Notes: generated by a model not told the origin, from the sequence alone. Shown: positions 9,214-18,820, counted from the first letter of the stretch. The stretch is DNA of 64,000 nt from JADCRZ01 sp041751095 (GCA_041751095.1 JBGSYC010000068.1:1-64000), one strand, 5' to 3'. Numbers and translations are program-made.

Positions 9214-11064
9214 ATGAAAAAAATAACCCTTCTGTCTTCCGTATTGTTGATCACAGCCGCGTCTTTTTGTCAAAACAACTGGGCACCCGTTACCGGAAAA
9301 ATAGCGACGCCATGGGCGGAACAAGTAACACCATCAGCTCCGTTACCCGAATACCCCCGCCCGCAAATGGTCAGAGGCAACTGGTTAAATCTTAACGGGC
9401 TCTGGAATTACAGCATTTTACCAAAGGAGCAGGAATCAATACCATCAGGTTTCGGAGGTAAGATACTCGTTCCTTATGCCGTTGAGTCGTCGCTTTCCGG
9501 CGTTGCAAAAACCGTCGGTAAAGACAGTGTATTATGGTACGAACGTTCGGTTACCGTACCATCTGCGTTAAGAAAAGGCTCGGTATTGCTGCACTTTGGT
9601 GCGGTAGACTGGTTGTGTGATGTTTATGTAAATGGTAAAAAGGTCGGCAGCCACCAGGGTGGTTACGATCCATTCTTCTTTGATGTTACTTCTGCCCTTA
9701 CAAAAGGAGGCGCCCAAAGGATAGCCGTGCGTGTGTGGGATCCATCAGATGACGGCCCGCAGCCCCGGGGCAAACAGTTAAAGGTTCCCCGGAGCATCTG
9801 GTATACGCCTGTAACCGGGATCTGGCAAACCGTATGGCTGGAGGGCGTACCACGCACTTTCATCGGCAGTACTATACAAACCCCTGATGTAGATAAAAAG
9901 GCGGTTAACGTGTCTGCGCAGGTTCAAAACCTTCAACCCGGCGATCAGGTAACTGTTTCTGCCTGGAATGGTTCCGATAAAATTGCCGAACAGGTCGTGA
10001 CAGGTGATAACGTTTCCGCATTGTCTATCCCCGACCCACGGCTATGGTCACCCGAAAATCCGTTTTTATATGATCTGCAGGTAGCGGTGGTACGTAATGG
10101 CAAAAAGATCGATGAAGTAAAAAGTTATTTTGCCATGCGCAAAATATCTATGGCGCCAGATGTAAATGGCATACAACGCATGTTACTGAACGACAAGTTC
10201 CTGTTTCAATATGGCCCTCTTGACCAGGGCTGGTGGCCCGACGGTTTATATACCGCTCCAACAGACGAGGCGCTGAAGTTTGATATTGAAAAAACAAAGG
10301 AGATGGGATTCAATATGATCCGTAAGCATGTTAAGGTGGAACCTGCCCGCTGGTATAATTACTGCGATAAAATGGGCATGCTGGTGTGGCAGGATATGCC
10401 AAGCGGCGATCTTGGCAACCGGTGGGAGAACCGCCCGGGAGTTTATGGAAAAGCGACCGATAAAGAAAGAACACCTGAGTCTGAAGCCATTTTCAGGGCA
10501 GAGTGGAAGGAGATCATGCAGGATCTTCACAACTTCCCCAGCATTGTAGTTTGGGTGCCGTTCAATGAAGCATGGGGCCAGTTTAAAACGGCGGAAATAA
10601 CGAAGTGGACGATGGAAAAAGATCCATCGAGGCTGGTCAACAGTGCGAGCGGCGGAAATTTCGAGCCCGTAGGGCACATTATGGATCTGCATAATTACCC
10701 TGAGCCCCTGATGCCTCACCCTGAACTTTTTGGCGCTAAGCAGGTGTTGGTGTTAGGAGAGTTCGGAGGCCTGGGATTACCCATTGAAGGGCATACCTGG
10801 CAGGAAAAGAATAACTGGGGTTACCAGTCCTTTAAAAGTAAAGAAGAGCTCTTTAAAAGGTATTCGGAACTCATCGGGCAGATACCCGCCCTCATAGAAA
10901 AGGGTTTGTCAGCCGCCGTGTACACGCAAACCACCGACGTGGAAATAGAAACGAACGGCATGCTGACTTACGACCGGAAGGTTTTCAAAATGCCTGTTGC
11001 AGATTTGAAATCCGTGCACAGTAAATTATACAACAGTTCACTGGCGAGAATGGCCATGAGATAA
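9214..11064 (+). CDS. Glycoside hydrolase family 2 (secreted)
   Basis: The protein has 616 residues. The signal peptide MKKITLLSSVLLITAASFCQ fixes the start. It has the GH2 order: sugar-binding jelly roll (about 55-210), immunoglobulin-like domain (215-310) and TIM barrel (320-600). The acid/base Glu is in WVPFNEAWG (E452) and the nucleophile in VLGEFGGLG (E516). Relatives include beta-galactosidases, beta-glucuronidases and beta-mannosidases. Being shorter than LacZ, it fits the secreted GH2 enzymes found in polysaccharide loci. The next GH43 gene starts seven bases after its stop region, so the two should be co-transcribed. Confidence 0.9.
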   Translation: MKKITLLSSVLLITAASFCQNNWAPVTGKIATPWAEQVTPSAPLPEYPRPQMVRGNWLNLNGLWNYSILPKEQESIPSGFGGKILVPYAVESSLSGVAKTVGKDSVLWYERSVTVPSALRKGSVLLHFGAVDWLCDVYVNGKKVGSHQGGYDPFFFDVTSALTKGGAQRIAVRVWDPSDDGPQPRGKQLKVPRSIWYTPVTGIWQTVWLEGVPRTFIGSTIQTPDVDKKAVNVSAQVQNLQPGDQVTVSAWNGSDKIAEQVVTGDNVSALSIPDPRLWSPENPFLYDLQVAVVRNGKKIDEVKSYFAMRKISMAPDVNGIQRMLLNDKFLFQYGPLDQGWWPDGLYTAPTDEALKFDIEKTKEMGFNMIRKHVKVEPARWYNYCDKMGMLVWQDMPSGDLGNRWENRPGVYGKATDKERTPESEAIFRAEWKEIMQDLHNFPSIVVWVPFNEAWGQFKTAEITKWTMEKDPSRLVNSASGGNFEPVGHIMDLHNYPEPLMPHPELFGAKQVLVLGEFGGLGLPIEGHTWQEKNNWGYQSFKSKEELFKRYSELIGQIPALIEKGLSAAVYTQTTDVEIETNGMLTYDRKVFKMPVADLKSVHSKLYNSSLARMAMR

Positions 11065-11070
11065 TTCCCG

Positions 11071-12168
11071 ATGAACCCGACCTTCAATTTAAAACTGCCG
11101 CTTCCGGTGTTACATTTTTCAAAAACACTGTTGTGCTGCCTTTTGGTAAACATCTGCATCGCACAAAGCGGCAGTAAAACCTTTACCAATCCTTTGCTGC
11201 CACAGGGTGCCGATCCGTGGACAATTTATATCAACGGAAGTTATTACTATATGCATACTACCGGCCGGTCGCTCGTTCTGTGGAAAACGGCAAGCATTGC
11301 TGACCTGGCAGCGGCAGAAAAAAAAACGGTGTGGACACCTCCTGAAACAGGCCCTTATTCAAAAAGTATCTGGGCACCCGAAATTCATTTTATCCAGAAC
11401 AAATGGTATATCTATTTTGCTGCTGATAACGGCAAAAATGAAAACCACCGGATGTGGGCGCTTGAAAACAGTTCACCCGATCCCATGAAAGGCACTTGGG
11501 AAATGAAGGGCAAAGTCACCGATGCTACCGATCAATGGGCGATCGACGGCTCGGTATTCGAGCACAGGGGAGCCTGGTATATGTTGTGGTCGGGCTGGGA
11601 TAAGGCACATCCGAAAAGGGAAGTGCAGGAACTGTATATCGCACGCCTTTCCAATCCATGGACAATCGCAAGCGAACGCGTAAAAATATCTTCGCCCACA
11701 CTTACCTGGGAACGCAACTGGAACAACACTACGGCCGGAAAACCGTCCCGCCCTGTGTATGTAAACGAAGGGCCCCAGATACTCAAACGGGGCAGCACCC
11801 TGTTCCTGATCTATTCCGCCAGCGGCTGCTGGACCAATGATTACGCCTTAGGTATGATGATGACTGCTGACACCAGCGATCTGCTTGATGCGGCCTCATG
11901 GACAAAATGGCCAGAGCCCATCTTCAGGCAATCCGCATCGAATAAAGTGTACGGCACCGGCCACAACTCTTTTTTTAAATCGCCAGACGGATGTGAAGAC
12001 TGGATATTATACCATGCCAACGCTGAGCCTGATCAGGGCTGTGGCGGCAAACGTTCACCCAGGGCACAGAAAATCACATGGAGAGAAGACGGTACGCCAT
12101 TTATAGGCGAGCCGGTAAAGGAAGGGGAGAGGCTACCCGTTCCATCCGCAAAAACAGTAAAAGACTGA
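11071..12168 (+). CDS. Glycoside hydrolase family 43, arabinofuranosidase-like
   Basis: The protein has 365 residues. A signal peptide ends around NICIAQSG. The catalytic acids are visible in QGADPWTIY, WAIDGSVFEHRG and YVNEGPQILKRG. The motif SIWAPEIHF and the C-terminal GTGHNSFFKSPDG, LYHANA and CGGKRSPRAQKI match GH43 enzymes annotated as extracellular exo-alpha-L-arabinofuranosidases. It should release arabinose from arabinan or arabinoxylan side chains in the periplasm or outside (family inference). It sits six bases after the GH2 gene and six before the next GH43 gene, a tightly packed operon. Confidence 0.9.
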   Translation: MNPTFNLKLPLPVLHFSKTLLCCLLVNICIAQSGSKTFTNPLLPQGADPWTIYINGSYYYMHTTGRSLVLWKTASIADLAAAEKKTVWTPPETGPYSKSIWAPEIHFIQNKWYIYFAADNGKNENHRMWALENSSPDPMKGTWEMKGKVTDATDQWAIDGSVFEHRGAWYMLWSGWDKAHPKREVQELYIARLSNPWTIASERVKISSPTLTWERNWNNTTAGKPSRPVYVNEGPQILKRGSTLFLIYSASGCWTNDYALGMMMTADTSDLLDAASWTKWPEPIFRQSASNKVYGTGHNSFFKSPDGCEDWILYHANAEPDQGCGGKRSPRAQKITWREDGTPFIGEPVKEGERLPVPSAKTVKD

Positions 12169-12174
12169 CAGCAT

Positions 12175-13215
12175 ATGAGCATAAACAAATGCCTTTCTAA
12201 GGGAATGCTTACCTGCGTTGTGACAGGTATCGCTTTGGGTGCCTGGGCCCAGAAAGACATTCAGACCAAAGTGAGGGGTTCATCAACGAATAAAATCGTA
12301 AAACCCAACTCCTCCGGCAACCCTTTATTTCCGGGATGGTATGCTGATCCTGAAGCCAGGATATTTAATAAACAATATTGGATCTATCCCACTTATTCAG
12401 CACGGTATGAAGAGCAGGTTTTCCTCGACGCTTTTTCATCAACAGACCTTATTCATTGGACCAAACACAGCCGTATCCTGGATACTTCCAATGTAAAATG
12501 GGCAAAAAAAGCAGTTTGGGCGCCTTCCATTACAGAAAGGAAAGGAAAATATTACCTTTTCTTCGGGGCGAATGACATTCAAAACGATCAGCAGGCGGGC
12601 GGGATCGGTATAGCCGTGGCCGATAAACCGGATGGTCCATTCAAAGATTATTTAGGCAAGCCACTTATTGATAAATTTCACAACGGCGCACAGCCGATCG
12701 ACCAGTTTGTTTTTCAGGATAGAGATGGCCAGTATTATCTGCTTTATGGCGGATGGCGCCACTGCAACATTGCAAAACTTAATGATCAGTTTAACGGCTT
12801 TCTTCCCTTTGATGACGGCAGTACGTTTAAAGAAATCACGCCGAAAGGATATGTTGAAGGATCATTCATGTTTATAAAGGACAACAGGTACTATTTCATG
12901 TGGTCGGAAGGTGGATGGACAGGTCCCGATTACTCTGTGGCCTATGCCGTGGCAGATTCGCCCTTCGGCCCTTTCGAGCGGATCGGGAAGATACTGCAAC
13001 AGGATTCGACAATAGCCACAGGAGCAGGTCATCACTCCCTTATCAGTGTTCCCGACCAGGATAAATGGTTCATCGTGTACCATCGGCGGCCATTGGGTGA
13101 AACCAACGGCAACCACCGGGTGACCTGCATAGACGAATTGCATTTTGATGAAAAAGGATTTATCAAACAGGTTAAAATAACAAATGAAGGCGTGAACAAA
13201 CATTTGATTAAATGA
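12175..13215 (+). CDS. Glycoside hydrolase family 43 (secreted)
   Basis: The protein has 346 residues, with a signal peptide ending near LGAWAQK. GH43 catalytic positions are Asp in WYADPEARIF, Asp in PIDQFVFQDRDG and Glu in YVEGSFMFIKD. The YHRRPLGETNGNHRVT segment near the C-terminus belongs to the GH43 propeller closing strand. It is clearly a different subfamily from the two upstream GH43 proteins, so the three probably cut different linkages of one glycan. It is part of the same compact operon. Confidence 0.9.
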   Translation: MSINKCLSKGMLTCVVTGIALGAWAQKDIQTKVRGSSTNKIVKPNSSGNPLFPGWYADPEARIFNKQYWIYPTYSARYEEQVFLDAFSSTDLIHWTKHSRILDTSNVKWAKKAVWAPSITERKGKYYLFFGANDIQNDQQAGGIGIAVADKPDGPFKDYLGKPLIDKFHNGAQPIDQFVFQDRDGQYYLLYGGWRHCNIAKLNDQFNGFLPFDDGSTFKEITPKGYVEGSFMFIKDNRYYFMWSEGGWTGPDYSVAYAVADSPFGPFERIGKILQQDSTIATGAGHHSLISVPDQDKWFIVYHRRPLGETNGNHRVTCIDELHFDEKGFIKQVKITNEGVNKHLIK

Positions 13216-13307
13216 TTTTCTCTTTTCTCTTAAAATTCTCCCTGTGAACGCTATGGTAAATGGCAGTGGCCGTTTATGATTCAGGTACTTATTATCAAAT
13301 GGATACT

Positions 13308-15362
13308 ATGATGAAGAAGGCTAAGCACGCAGCTTGTGTATTGATGCTGTACGCGCTTCTCGGCAATGCAAACGGCCAGGCAGTGAGTACACTTAAAAAG
13401 TCGACGGCGCGATCGTTCATTGATCCAAAATATACGGAAATCCCGCTGGGCGACATAAAACCAAAGGGATGGCTATTGCACCAACTGCAAATTATGCGCG
13501 AGGGCACAACCGGCCATCTCGATGAAGTGCATGACAAGATCAGGCGTGATAACGGGTGGCTTGGGGGCAGGGGAGACGGGTGGGAAGAAACACCTTACTG
13601 GCTTGACGGTGCTACACCCCTGGCTTATTTGCTCGACGATACTGCGCTGAAAAATAAAGTGTTGAAATATATCAACTGGGTACTTGATAACCAGCGTCCG
13701 TCAGGATACTTCGGGCCGGTTACGAAATGGGAAAGAGAAACCGGAAAAAAAGTATCGCTGGCCAATTGCGAAGCAGGCGAAGACTGGTGGCCGAAAATGA
13801 TCATGCTTAAAGTGCTGCAGCAATACTTTACCGCCACCAACGATAAACGCGTACTTCCGTTCATGACAAAATATTTTGCTTACCAGCTACAGGCGTTAAA
13901 AACCTGCCCCGTCGGTAAGTGGACAGAATGGTCGCAGTCGAGGGGTGCTGATAATATGCTGGTAGCTCAATGGTTGTACAGCAAAACAAGAGAAAGATCT
14001 TTGTTGGAACTATGTGATGTGCTTCAGTCCCAGTCCTTCACCTGGTGCAAATGGCTCGGAGACCGCGACTGGGTGATCAATGCTGCCACGTACCAGAACG
14101 ACAAAGCATGGATGACACGTCATGGCGTAAACGTGGGCATGGGTTTGAAAGATCCGGTCGTGCAGTATCAACGCACCGGCGACAAGAAATACCTTAGCGA
14201 TCTCCGCACGGGCTTCCGTGATCTGATGACTTTGCATGGACTGCCCTATGGCATGTTCTCGGCCGATGAAGACCTTCACGGTAACGACCCCACGCAGGGA
14301 ACAGAACTTTGTGCGGTTGTCGAAGCACAATTTTCGCTGGAACAGATCATTGGGATAACCGGCGCTATTGCCTCCATGGATGCATTGGAGAGAATGACCT
14401 TTAACGCCCTTCCTGCCCAAACTACGGATGATTACAACAACAAACAATATTTTCAGATAGCAAACCAGGTACATATCAAAAAGGGGGTGTTTAATTTTTC
14501 GCTTCCTTTTGAGCGGGGAATGAATAATGTTTTAGGCATGCGTAGCGGCTACACCTGTTGCCTGGCCAACATGCATCAGGGCTGGACTAAATTCGCCACG
14601 CACCTTTGGTATGCTACACCCGAAAAAGGACTGGCGGCGCTTCATTACAGTCCTAACACCATTACATCAAAAGCAGGGGAGTCCGGCACGGAGGTGACCA
14701 TTGATGAAACCACGACATACCCTTTCAGCGATCTTGTCCAGTTCCGGTTTTCCACAGAAAAGCCGGTTTCATTCCCCACGCAGTTAAGGATTCCAGCCTG
14801 GTGTAAGGAAGCGGTGATTAGCCTGAATGGTCAACCATTGCGCAAAGACACCGGAGGGCAGATCATTACCATCAATAGAACCTGGAACAATGGCGATCAT
14901 CTCACGCTGCAGATGCCTATGGAAATATCCACTTCCAACTGGGGGCGCAATTCGAGAACTATAGAAAGAGGGCCGCTTGTTTATGCGTTAAAGCTTGATG
15001 AAATATGGGAGAAAGGAAACGAGGAAAAAGAAGGTGAATACTATAGCGTATATACGAAAGGAGACTGGAATTACGGTATAATGGATTCAATGGTCAGGCA
15101 CCCCGCAAACGGGATGCGCGCAATTGAAGTGAAAGAGGTGGGCAATAATTTTATATGGAACCTTGCACACGCACCTGTTGAAATAAAAGCCTGGGCTAAA
15201 AAGATTCCCGAATGGAAGATCGTCAATGATGTAGCGCCACAGCCGGTTACGGCCATGGATGGTTTATATATGGGAGCAGTGGCGAAAGAGGCGGAAGAAA
15301 TTACGTTGATTCCCTTTGGCTGCACAAAAGTCCGGATCGTATCTTTTCCGGTGGTTAGATGA
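13308..15362 (+). CDS. GH127 (DUF1680) beta-L-arabinofuranosidase-like protein
   Basis: The open frame begins at 13260. I place the start at 13308 because MMKKAKHAACVLMLYALL begins a signal peptide, giving about 684 residues. GH127 enzymes use a cysteine nucleophile in a zinc site made by Glu-x-Cys and a later Cys-Cys pair. Both are here: TELCAVVE and YTCCLANMHQGW, about 82 residues apart, as in characterised Bifidobacterium HypBA1. The residues are E349, C351, C433 and C434, counted from 13260. The expected reaction is release of L-arabinofuranose from beta-linked arabino-oligosaccharides. It follows the three GH43 genes and precedes a GH10 xylanase, which supports an arabinose-decorated plant glycan target. 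Confidence 0.88.
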   Translation: MMKKAKHAACVLMLYALLGNANGQAVSTLKKSTARSFIDPKYTEIPLGDIKPKGWLLHQLQIMREGTTGHLDEVHDKIRRDNGWLGGRGDGWEETPYWLDGATPLAYLLDDTALKNKVLKYINWVLDNQRPSGYFGPVTKWERETGKKVSLANCEAGEDWWPKMIMLKVLQQYFTATNDKRVLPFMTKYFAYQLQALKTCPVGKWTEWSQSRGADNMLVAQWLYSKTRERSLLELCDVLQSQSFTWCKWLGDRDWVINAATYQNDKAWMTRHGVNVGMGLKDPVVQYQRTGDKKYLSDLRTGFRDLMTLHGLPYGMFSADEDLHGNDPTQGTELCAVVEAQFSLEQIIGITGAIASMDALERMTFNALPAQTTDDYNNKQYFQIANQVHIKKGVFNFSLPFERGMNNVLGMRSGYTCCLANMHQGWTKFATHLWYATPEKGLAALHYSPNTITSKAGESGTEVTIDETTTYPFSDLVQFRFSTEKPVSFPTQLRIPAWCKEAVISLNGQPLRKDTGGQIITINRTWNNGDHLTLQMPMEISTSNWGRNSRTIERGPLVYALKLDEIWEKGNEEKEGEYYSVYTKGDWNYGIMDSMVRHPANGMRAIEVKEVGNNFIWNLAHAPVEIKAWAKKIPEWKIVNDVAPQPVTAMDGLYMGAVAKEAEEITLIPFGCTKVRIVSFPVVR

Positions 15363-15442
15363 TTGCAGAAAAGAAGGAATGATCAGCGGTTAGCTGACCC
15401 GCAAAACCAAAACATTTTCTCAACTGATTAAATCTAAAAGAA

Positions 15443-16528
15443 TTGAATGTAGCCCACATCATTGTTATCGGTCTTTCGTTTCTGAGTGTTGTTTGCAAAA
15501 AGCAAAATCCTGTTCCACCGCCAGACGTGGAATCTTTGAAAAGTGTCGCCCCTTTTCCGGTCGGGGCGGCCATTAGCGCTACTCATTTACAGAACAATAC
15601 AGCTTATAAGAATGTGCTTGTAAAGGAAATGAACAGCATTACGCCGGAAAATGCAATGAAATTTGCGAACCTCCATCCCCAGTCGCAATCGTATGCTTTC
15701 GGAGACGCAGATGCGATCGTTAATTTTGCCGTTGCGCACGGCATGCGACTTCATGGCCATACACTATTGTGGCACCAGTCTGTCCCTGGCTGGGTGCAGC
15801 AATTTAACGGCGACTCGGCGGCGTGGGAAAGCGTGATGAAGACTCACATTCAAACCGTAGTAAGCCGTTATAAAGATAAATTAACGTCTTGGGATGTGGT
15901 CAATGAAGCATTCCTCGATAATGGAGCGCTGAGAATACCCGACACCGATACCTCCAGCCGCGACAACGGCTCCATCTGGGCCCGTAAGCTTGGAACCGAT
16001 TATATCGCCCGTGCGTTTACATATGCGCGCGAAGCAGACCACGACCTGCTGTTATTCTATAACGATTACGGTCAGGAATACAGCACGGCAAAGATTCAGT
16101 CGATAAAAAATATGGTGAACAGTTTCAAGGCAAGGGGCATTCCCATCGACGGGATCGGTTTGCAGATGCATATGCACGTCAATACTTCCAGGGCGGGCAT
16201 AACGAATGCCTTACAGCAGTTGTCTGCAACAGGGTTAAAGATCCATATCTCGGAGCTTGACATTAGTGTAAATTCTAAAGGCGATCCCAACGCCGTATAC
16301 AGCGACGCAATTCAGAAAGCACAGGGTGATTTGTTCAGTTTTGTAGTCACGCAATACAAATCCATCGTTCCTGTAGCCCAGCAATATGGTATTACCACCT
16401 GGAATGTAGGTGATGCAGACAGTTGGATCCGTTCAACCTATAAAAGAAAAGACTGGCCGCTGCTCTTTGATGATACCTACCAGAAGAAGGCTGTTTATCA
16501 TGCTTTTTTACAGGCCCTGAGGAATTGA
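15443..16528 (+). CDS. GH10 endo-1,4-beta-xylanase, lipoprotein-like
   Basis: The protein has 361 residues. The acid/base Glu is in WDVVNEAFLD (E155) and the nucleophile in HISELDISV (E271). The GH10 barrel motifs HGHTLLWHQS and LQMHMHV are intact. The N-terminus IIVIGLSFLSVVCKK looks like a lipoprotein signal with Cys18. The only usable start is TTG at 15443: the nearby ATG at 15447 is out of frame and followed by TAG, and the next in-frame ATG would remove the signal and part of the domain. It should cut xylan backbones at the cell surface. It is the last gene of the glycosidase run, 80 bases after GH127. Confidence 0.9.
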   Translation: MNVAHIIVIGLSFLSVVCKKQNPVPPPDVESLKSVAPFPVGAAISATHLQNNTAYKNVLVKEMNSITPENAMKFANLHPQSQSYAFGDADAIVNFAVAHGMRLHGHTLLWHQSVPGWVQQFNGDSAAWESVMKTHIQTVVSRYKDKLTSWDVVNEAFLDNGALRIPDTDTSSRDNGSIWARKLGTDYIARAFTYAREADHDLLLFYNDYGQEYSTAKIQSIKNMVNSFKARGIPIDGIGLQMHMHVNTSRAGITNALQQLSATGLKIHISELDISVNSKGDPNAVYSDAIQKAQGDLFSFVVTQYKSIVPVAQQYGITTWNVGDADSWIRSTYKRKDWPLLFDDTYQKKAVYHAFLQALRN

Positions 16529-16668
16529 TCTAAGCGGGCCTCGTCTTAGCGGAACGTTGGGCAGGCGGTAGCACCGAAACAGCCGGGCGGAAATGCAGGT
16601 CATCCCGGCAAGTGCTGCATTATATTAAACCACTACCTTCATAAAGCAAAGCGTGAAACACAAATCTT

Positions 16669-17712
16669 ATGGAGATAGGCATTTATACATTTGCAGACGT
16701 TGCACCTGATCCTGGTGCCGGAAAAATGATTACCCCCCACCAGCGCCTGCGTAACCTGATGGAAGAGATAGAACTTGCCGAACAGGCAGGGCTCGATGTT
16801 TTTGCGGTAGGCGAGCATCACCGTGCGGATTATGCCGTTTCATCCCCCGCTGTTGTATTAGGTGCAGCGGCTGAAAGAACCAGTACCATCAAACTGTCAA
16901 GTGCGGTCACAGTGCTTAGCTCGGATGACCCGGTCCGGGTATTCCAGGCTTTTGCTACGGTAGATTTGCTGTCTGGCGGCAGGGCGGAAATCATGGCGGG
17001 AAGGGGTTCTTTCATCGAGTCTTTTCCGCTGTTTGGGTACAACCTCGATGATTACGATACCCTTTTCTCTGAAAAGCTGGAAATGCTGATGCGGCTAAAT
17101 GAAAGCGAAATGGTTACCTGGAAAGGAAGGCATACACAATCCATCAATGGTCTTGGAGTATACCCCAGACCTTACCAGGAAAAATTGCCCATCTGGGTAG
17201 CGGTTGGCGGCACGCCCGAATCAGTGGTTCGTGCCGCTGAACATGGTTTACCCATGGCGCTGGCTATCATCGGTGGCCTTCCCGCCCGCTTTGCACCCCT
17301 TGCTAAGTTATACCGGGATGTTTATGCAAAAGCGGGTCATGATTTGGGCACTTTACAGTTGGGCATTAACTCACACACATACATAGCCGAAACCTCCCAG
17401 GAGGCTGCGGACGAATTTTACCCTTCATATGCCGGTGTAATGACCCGTATCGGCAGGGAACGCGGATGGCCAGCCATGAACAGGCAACAGTTCGACCAGT
17501 CAACAAATCCTCAGGGGGCGTTGCTGGTAGGAAGTCCGGGCCAGGTGATTGATAAAATATTATATGAGCATCATTTGTTTGGCCATACCCGTTTTTTGGC
17601 TCAGATGAGTTTAGGAGCCATGCCTCACCAAAAGATCATGCGTTCTATTGAATTGCTGGGAGCGAAAGTAGCGCCGGAGGTAAAAAAATATACCCTGTCG
17701 AAAGCCGGATAA
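16669..17712 (+). CDS. LLM-class flavin-dependent monooxygenase
   Basis: The 347-residue protein is a luciferase-like TIM barrel: MEIGIYTFADV at the start, VGEHHRADYAVSSPAVVLGA, then LSGGRAEIMAGRGSFIESF. These are hallmarks of the bacterial luciferase-like (YhbW-type) family using reduced FMN or F420-like cofactors. The protein is cytoplasmic, with no signal peptide. The substrate is unknown. It is separated from the GH10 gene by 140 bases and is probably its own unit. Confidence 0.9.
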   Translation: MEIGIYTFADVAPDPGAGKMITPHQRLRNLMEEIELAEQAGLDVFAVGEHHRADYAVSSPAVVLGAAAERTSTIKLSSAVTVLSSDDPVRVFQAFATVDLLSGGRAEIMAGRGSFIESFPLFGYNLDDYDTLFSEKLEMLMRLNESEMVTWKGRHTQSINGLGVYPRPYQEKLPIWVAVGGTPESVVRAAEHGLPMALAIIGGLPARFAPLAKLYRDVYAKAGHDLGTLQLGINSHTYIAETSQEAADEFYPSYAGVMTRIGRERGWPAMNRQQFDQSTNPQGALLVGSPGQVIDKILYEHHLFGHTRFLAQMSLGAMPHQKIMRSIELLGAKVAPEVKKYTLSKAG

Positions 17713-17964
17713 CCCGTGTATGCCTGGCGAACGGCCGCGGGAACGGGATAAGCGTCTGCGGAAAAATGGTTTCGACAAATACTTAAACACTCCATCCAGT
17801 GGTTTTCCCGGTTCATACACATGCAGGTGGGAATGTTCTGTTTTCCATGTGAGATTTGCATTGAAAACATCTCAGCATTTTATGAAACAGATTGTTTTAA
17901 CGATGAAGCAGCTTATTTCCGTCATTGTTCTCCTGACGCTTCTGCATACCGGTATCAATTTAAG

Positions 17965-18037
17965 TCCCCTTCTTATGATCGTCAAAAATATGATCAGGCT
18001 TCCGCGTTTCAGATAACAACCATTCAACCATTCACAT
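17965..18037 (+). repeat. 73-bp direct repeat, copy 1
   Basis: This copy matches 18821-18893 with four mismatches in 73 positions. The core ATGATCAGGCTTCCGCGTTT is identical in both. The two copies bracket the toxin-antitoxin pair at 18.1-18.7 kb in the same orientation. A 44-codon hydrophobic frame (17881-18016) ends inside this copy but has no recognisable match. The rest of 17713-18079 shows nothing else. Confidence 0.85.
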
Positions 18038-18079
18038 GCAGCAGCACCGTCCGATGAAGTAAAAGCCAGGTAAAAAAAG

Positions 18080-18087
18080 TAAATTTG
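18080..18087 (+). promoter_or_regulatory. Bacteroidota -7 box (TAAATTTG) before the antitoxin
   Basis: TAAATTTG is an exact fit to the TAnnTTTG -7 element of the primary Bacteroidota sigma factor. It lies 18 bases before the chosen antitoxin ATG at 18106. No good TTTG was found at the -33 position, so the call rests on the -7 box and its placement. Confidence 0.5.
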
Positions 18088-18105
18088 CGACAAATTAATA
18101 AAAGT

Positions 18106-18354
18106 ATGCCAACAGGTTCCATCAGGCAAAAGCTGCACAGTTATCTTGAAGTGGCTGATGACAAGAAGGTAAAAGCGATGTATATCATGCTAGAAGATGA
18201 TATCAAAGAATCAGCCGTCGAGTACACTGATGAGTTGAAAGGGGAGTTGGACAAGCGTTATGCAGATTATAAAAGCGGAAAAGCAAAAATGATTACAGCA
18301 GCTCAAAGCAAAAGAAGGATAGGGAAGGTATTAAAATCCGGCCGTAAGAAATGA
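18106..18354 (+). CDS. Antitoxin of a ParE/RelE-type module
   Basis: The product has 82 residues from ATG 18106 (MPTGSIRQKLHSYLEVADDK); an in-frame upstream ATG at 18085 overlaps the promoter box and is less likely. The pattern IRQKLHSYLEVADDKKVKAM, followed by YTDELKGELDKRYADYKSGK, is the common small Bacteroidota antitoxin type. The C-terminal region should wrap the toxin. Its stop overlaps the toxin ATG (ATGA at 18351-18354), so translation is coupled. The module is intact, unlike the related pair at 22.2 kb. Confidence 0.8.
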   Translation: MPTGSIRQKLHSYLEVADDKKVKAMYIMLEDDIKESAVEYTDELKGELDKRYADYKSGKAKMITAAQSKRRIGKVLKSGRKK

Positions 18355-18722
18355 ATTACAGCTACCAGCTTCATGAGAGAGCGCAGCAGGATTACGAAGA
18401 AGCTTTAAGGTGGTATTTGCAAAGAAACCGGCAGGCAGCAGAAAACTTTGTGGTGGCTGTTGATAATGCGCTTGCATTAATCTGCGCGCATCCTGGTCGC
18501 TGGCGAAATCAATACAAACATTATCATGAGCTGGGATTACAGAAATATCCTTACACAATTATTTACTCCATTGAAGAAGACAGGCATCTGATCATTGTAT
18601 CAGCTATCTACATCGCAAAAGAAATCCTAAAAAGAAGTACAAAAACGACCAACCATACAGCGCCTTCGCTTCCAGGAAGCGGGGGACGGAATTCCAATGA
18701 TCTGCAGAAATACTCCTTATGA
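18351..18722 (+). CDS. RelE/ParE family toxin
   Basis: The 123-residue protein reads MNYSYQLHERAQQDYEEALR, with LICAHPGRWRNQYKHYHELGL and YPYTIIYSIEEDRHLIIVSA. This is the RelE/ParE fold order of helix pair then beta-sheet with a YTIIY core strand. Members either cut mRNA at the ribosome or inhibit gyrase; which one applies here is not visible. About 25 residues after KEILKRS are low-complexity and exceed the family norm of about 95, so the native stop may have been lost. Copy 2 of the 73-bp repeat starts 98 bases downstream. Confidence 0.82.
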   Translation: MNYSYQLHERAQQDYEEALRWYLQRNRQAAENFVVAVDNALALICAHPGRWRNQYKHYHELGLQKYPYTIIYSIEEDRHLIIVSAIYIAKEILKRSTKTTNHTAPSLPGSGGRNSNDLQKYSL

Positions 18723-18820
18723 TCTGGAATATCTCTTATCATCATCAGGAATAGAGGTGTGCAGTTGCTGCGGCCCTGAGAGGTAAAACCACGCCAGGTA
18801 GCCCAGCCCGCCGGGACGGC

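Noticed and set aside
10246..10719. 157-codon frame opposite the GH2 gene
   Set aside because: It lies fully inside a well-supported GH2 coding region on the other strand and shows no domain.
14010..14474. 154-codon frame opposite the GH127 gene
   Set aside because: It is a shadow of the GH127 reading frame with no recognisable motif.
17821..18057. 78-codon frame before the toxin-antitoxin pair
   Set aside because: Composition is unlike a real protein and it ends in the 73-bp repeat; the second repeat copy does not continue it.
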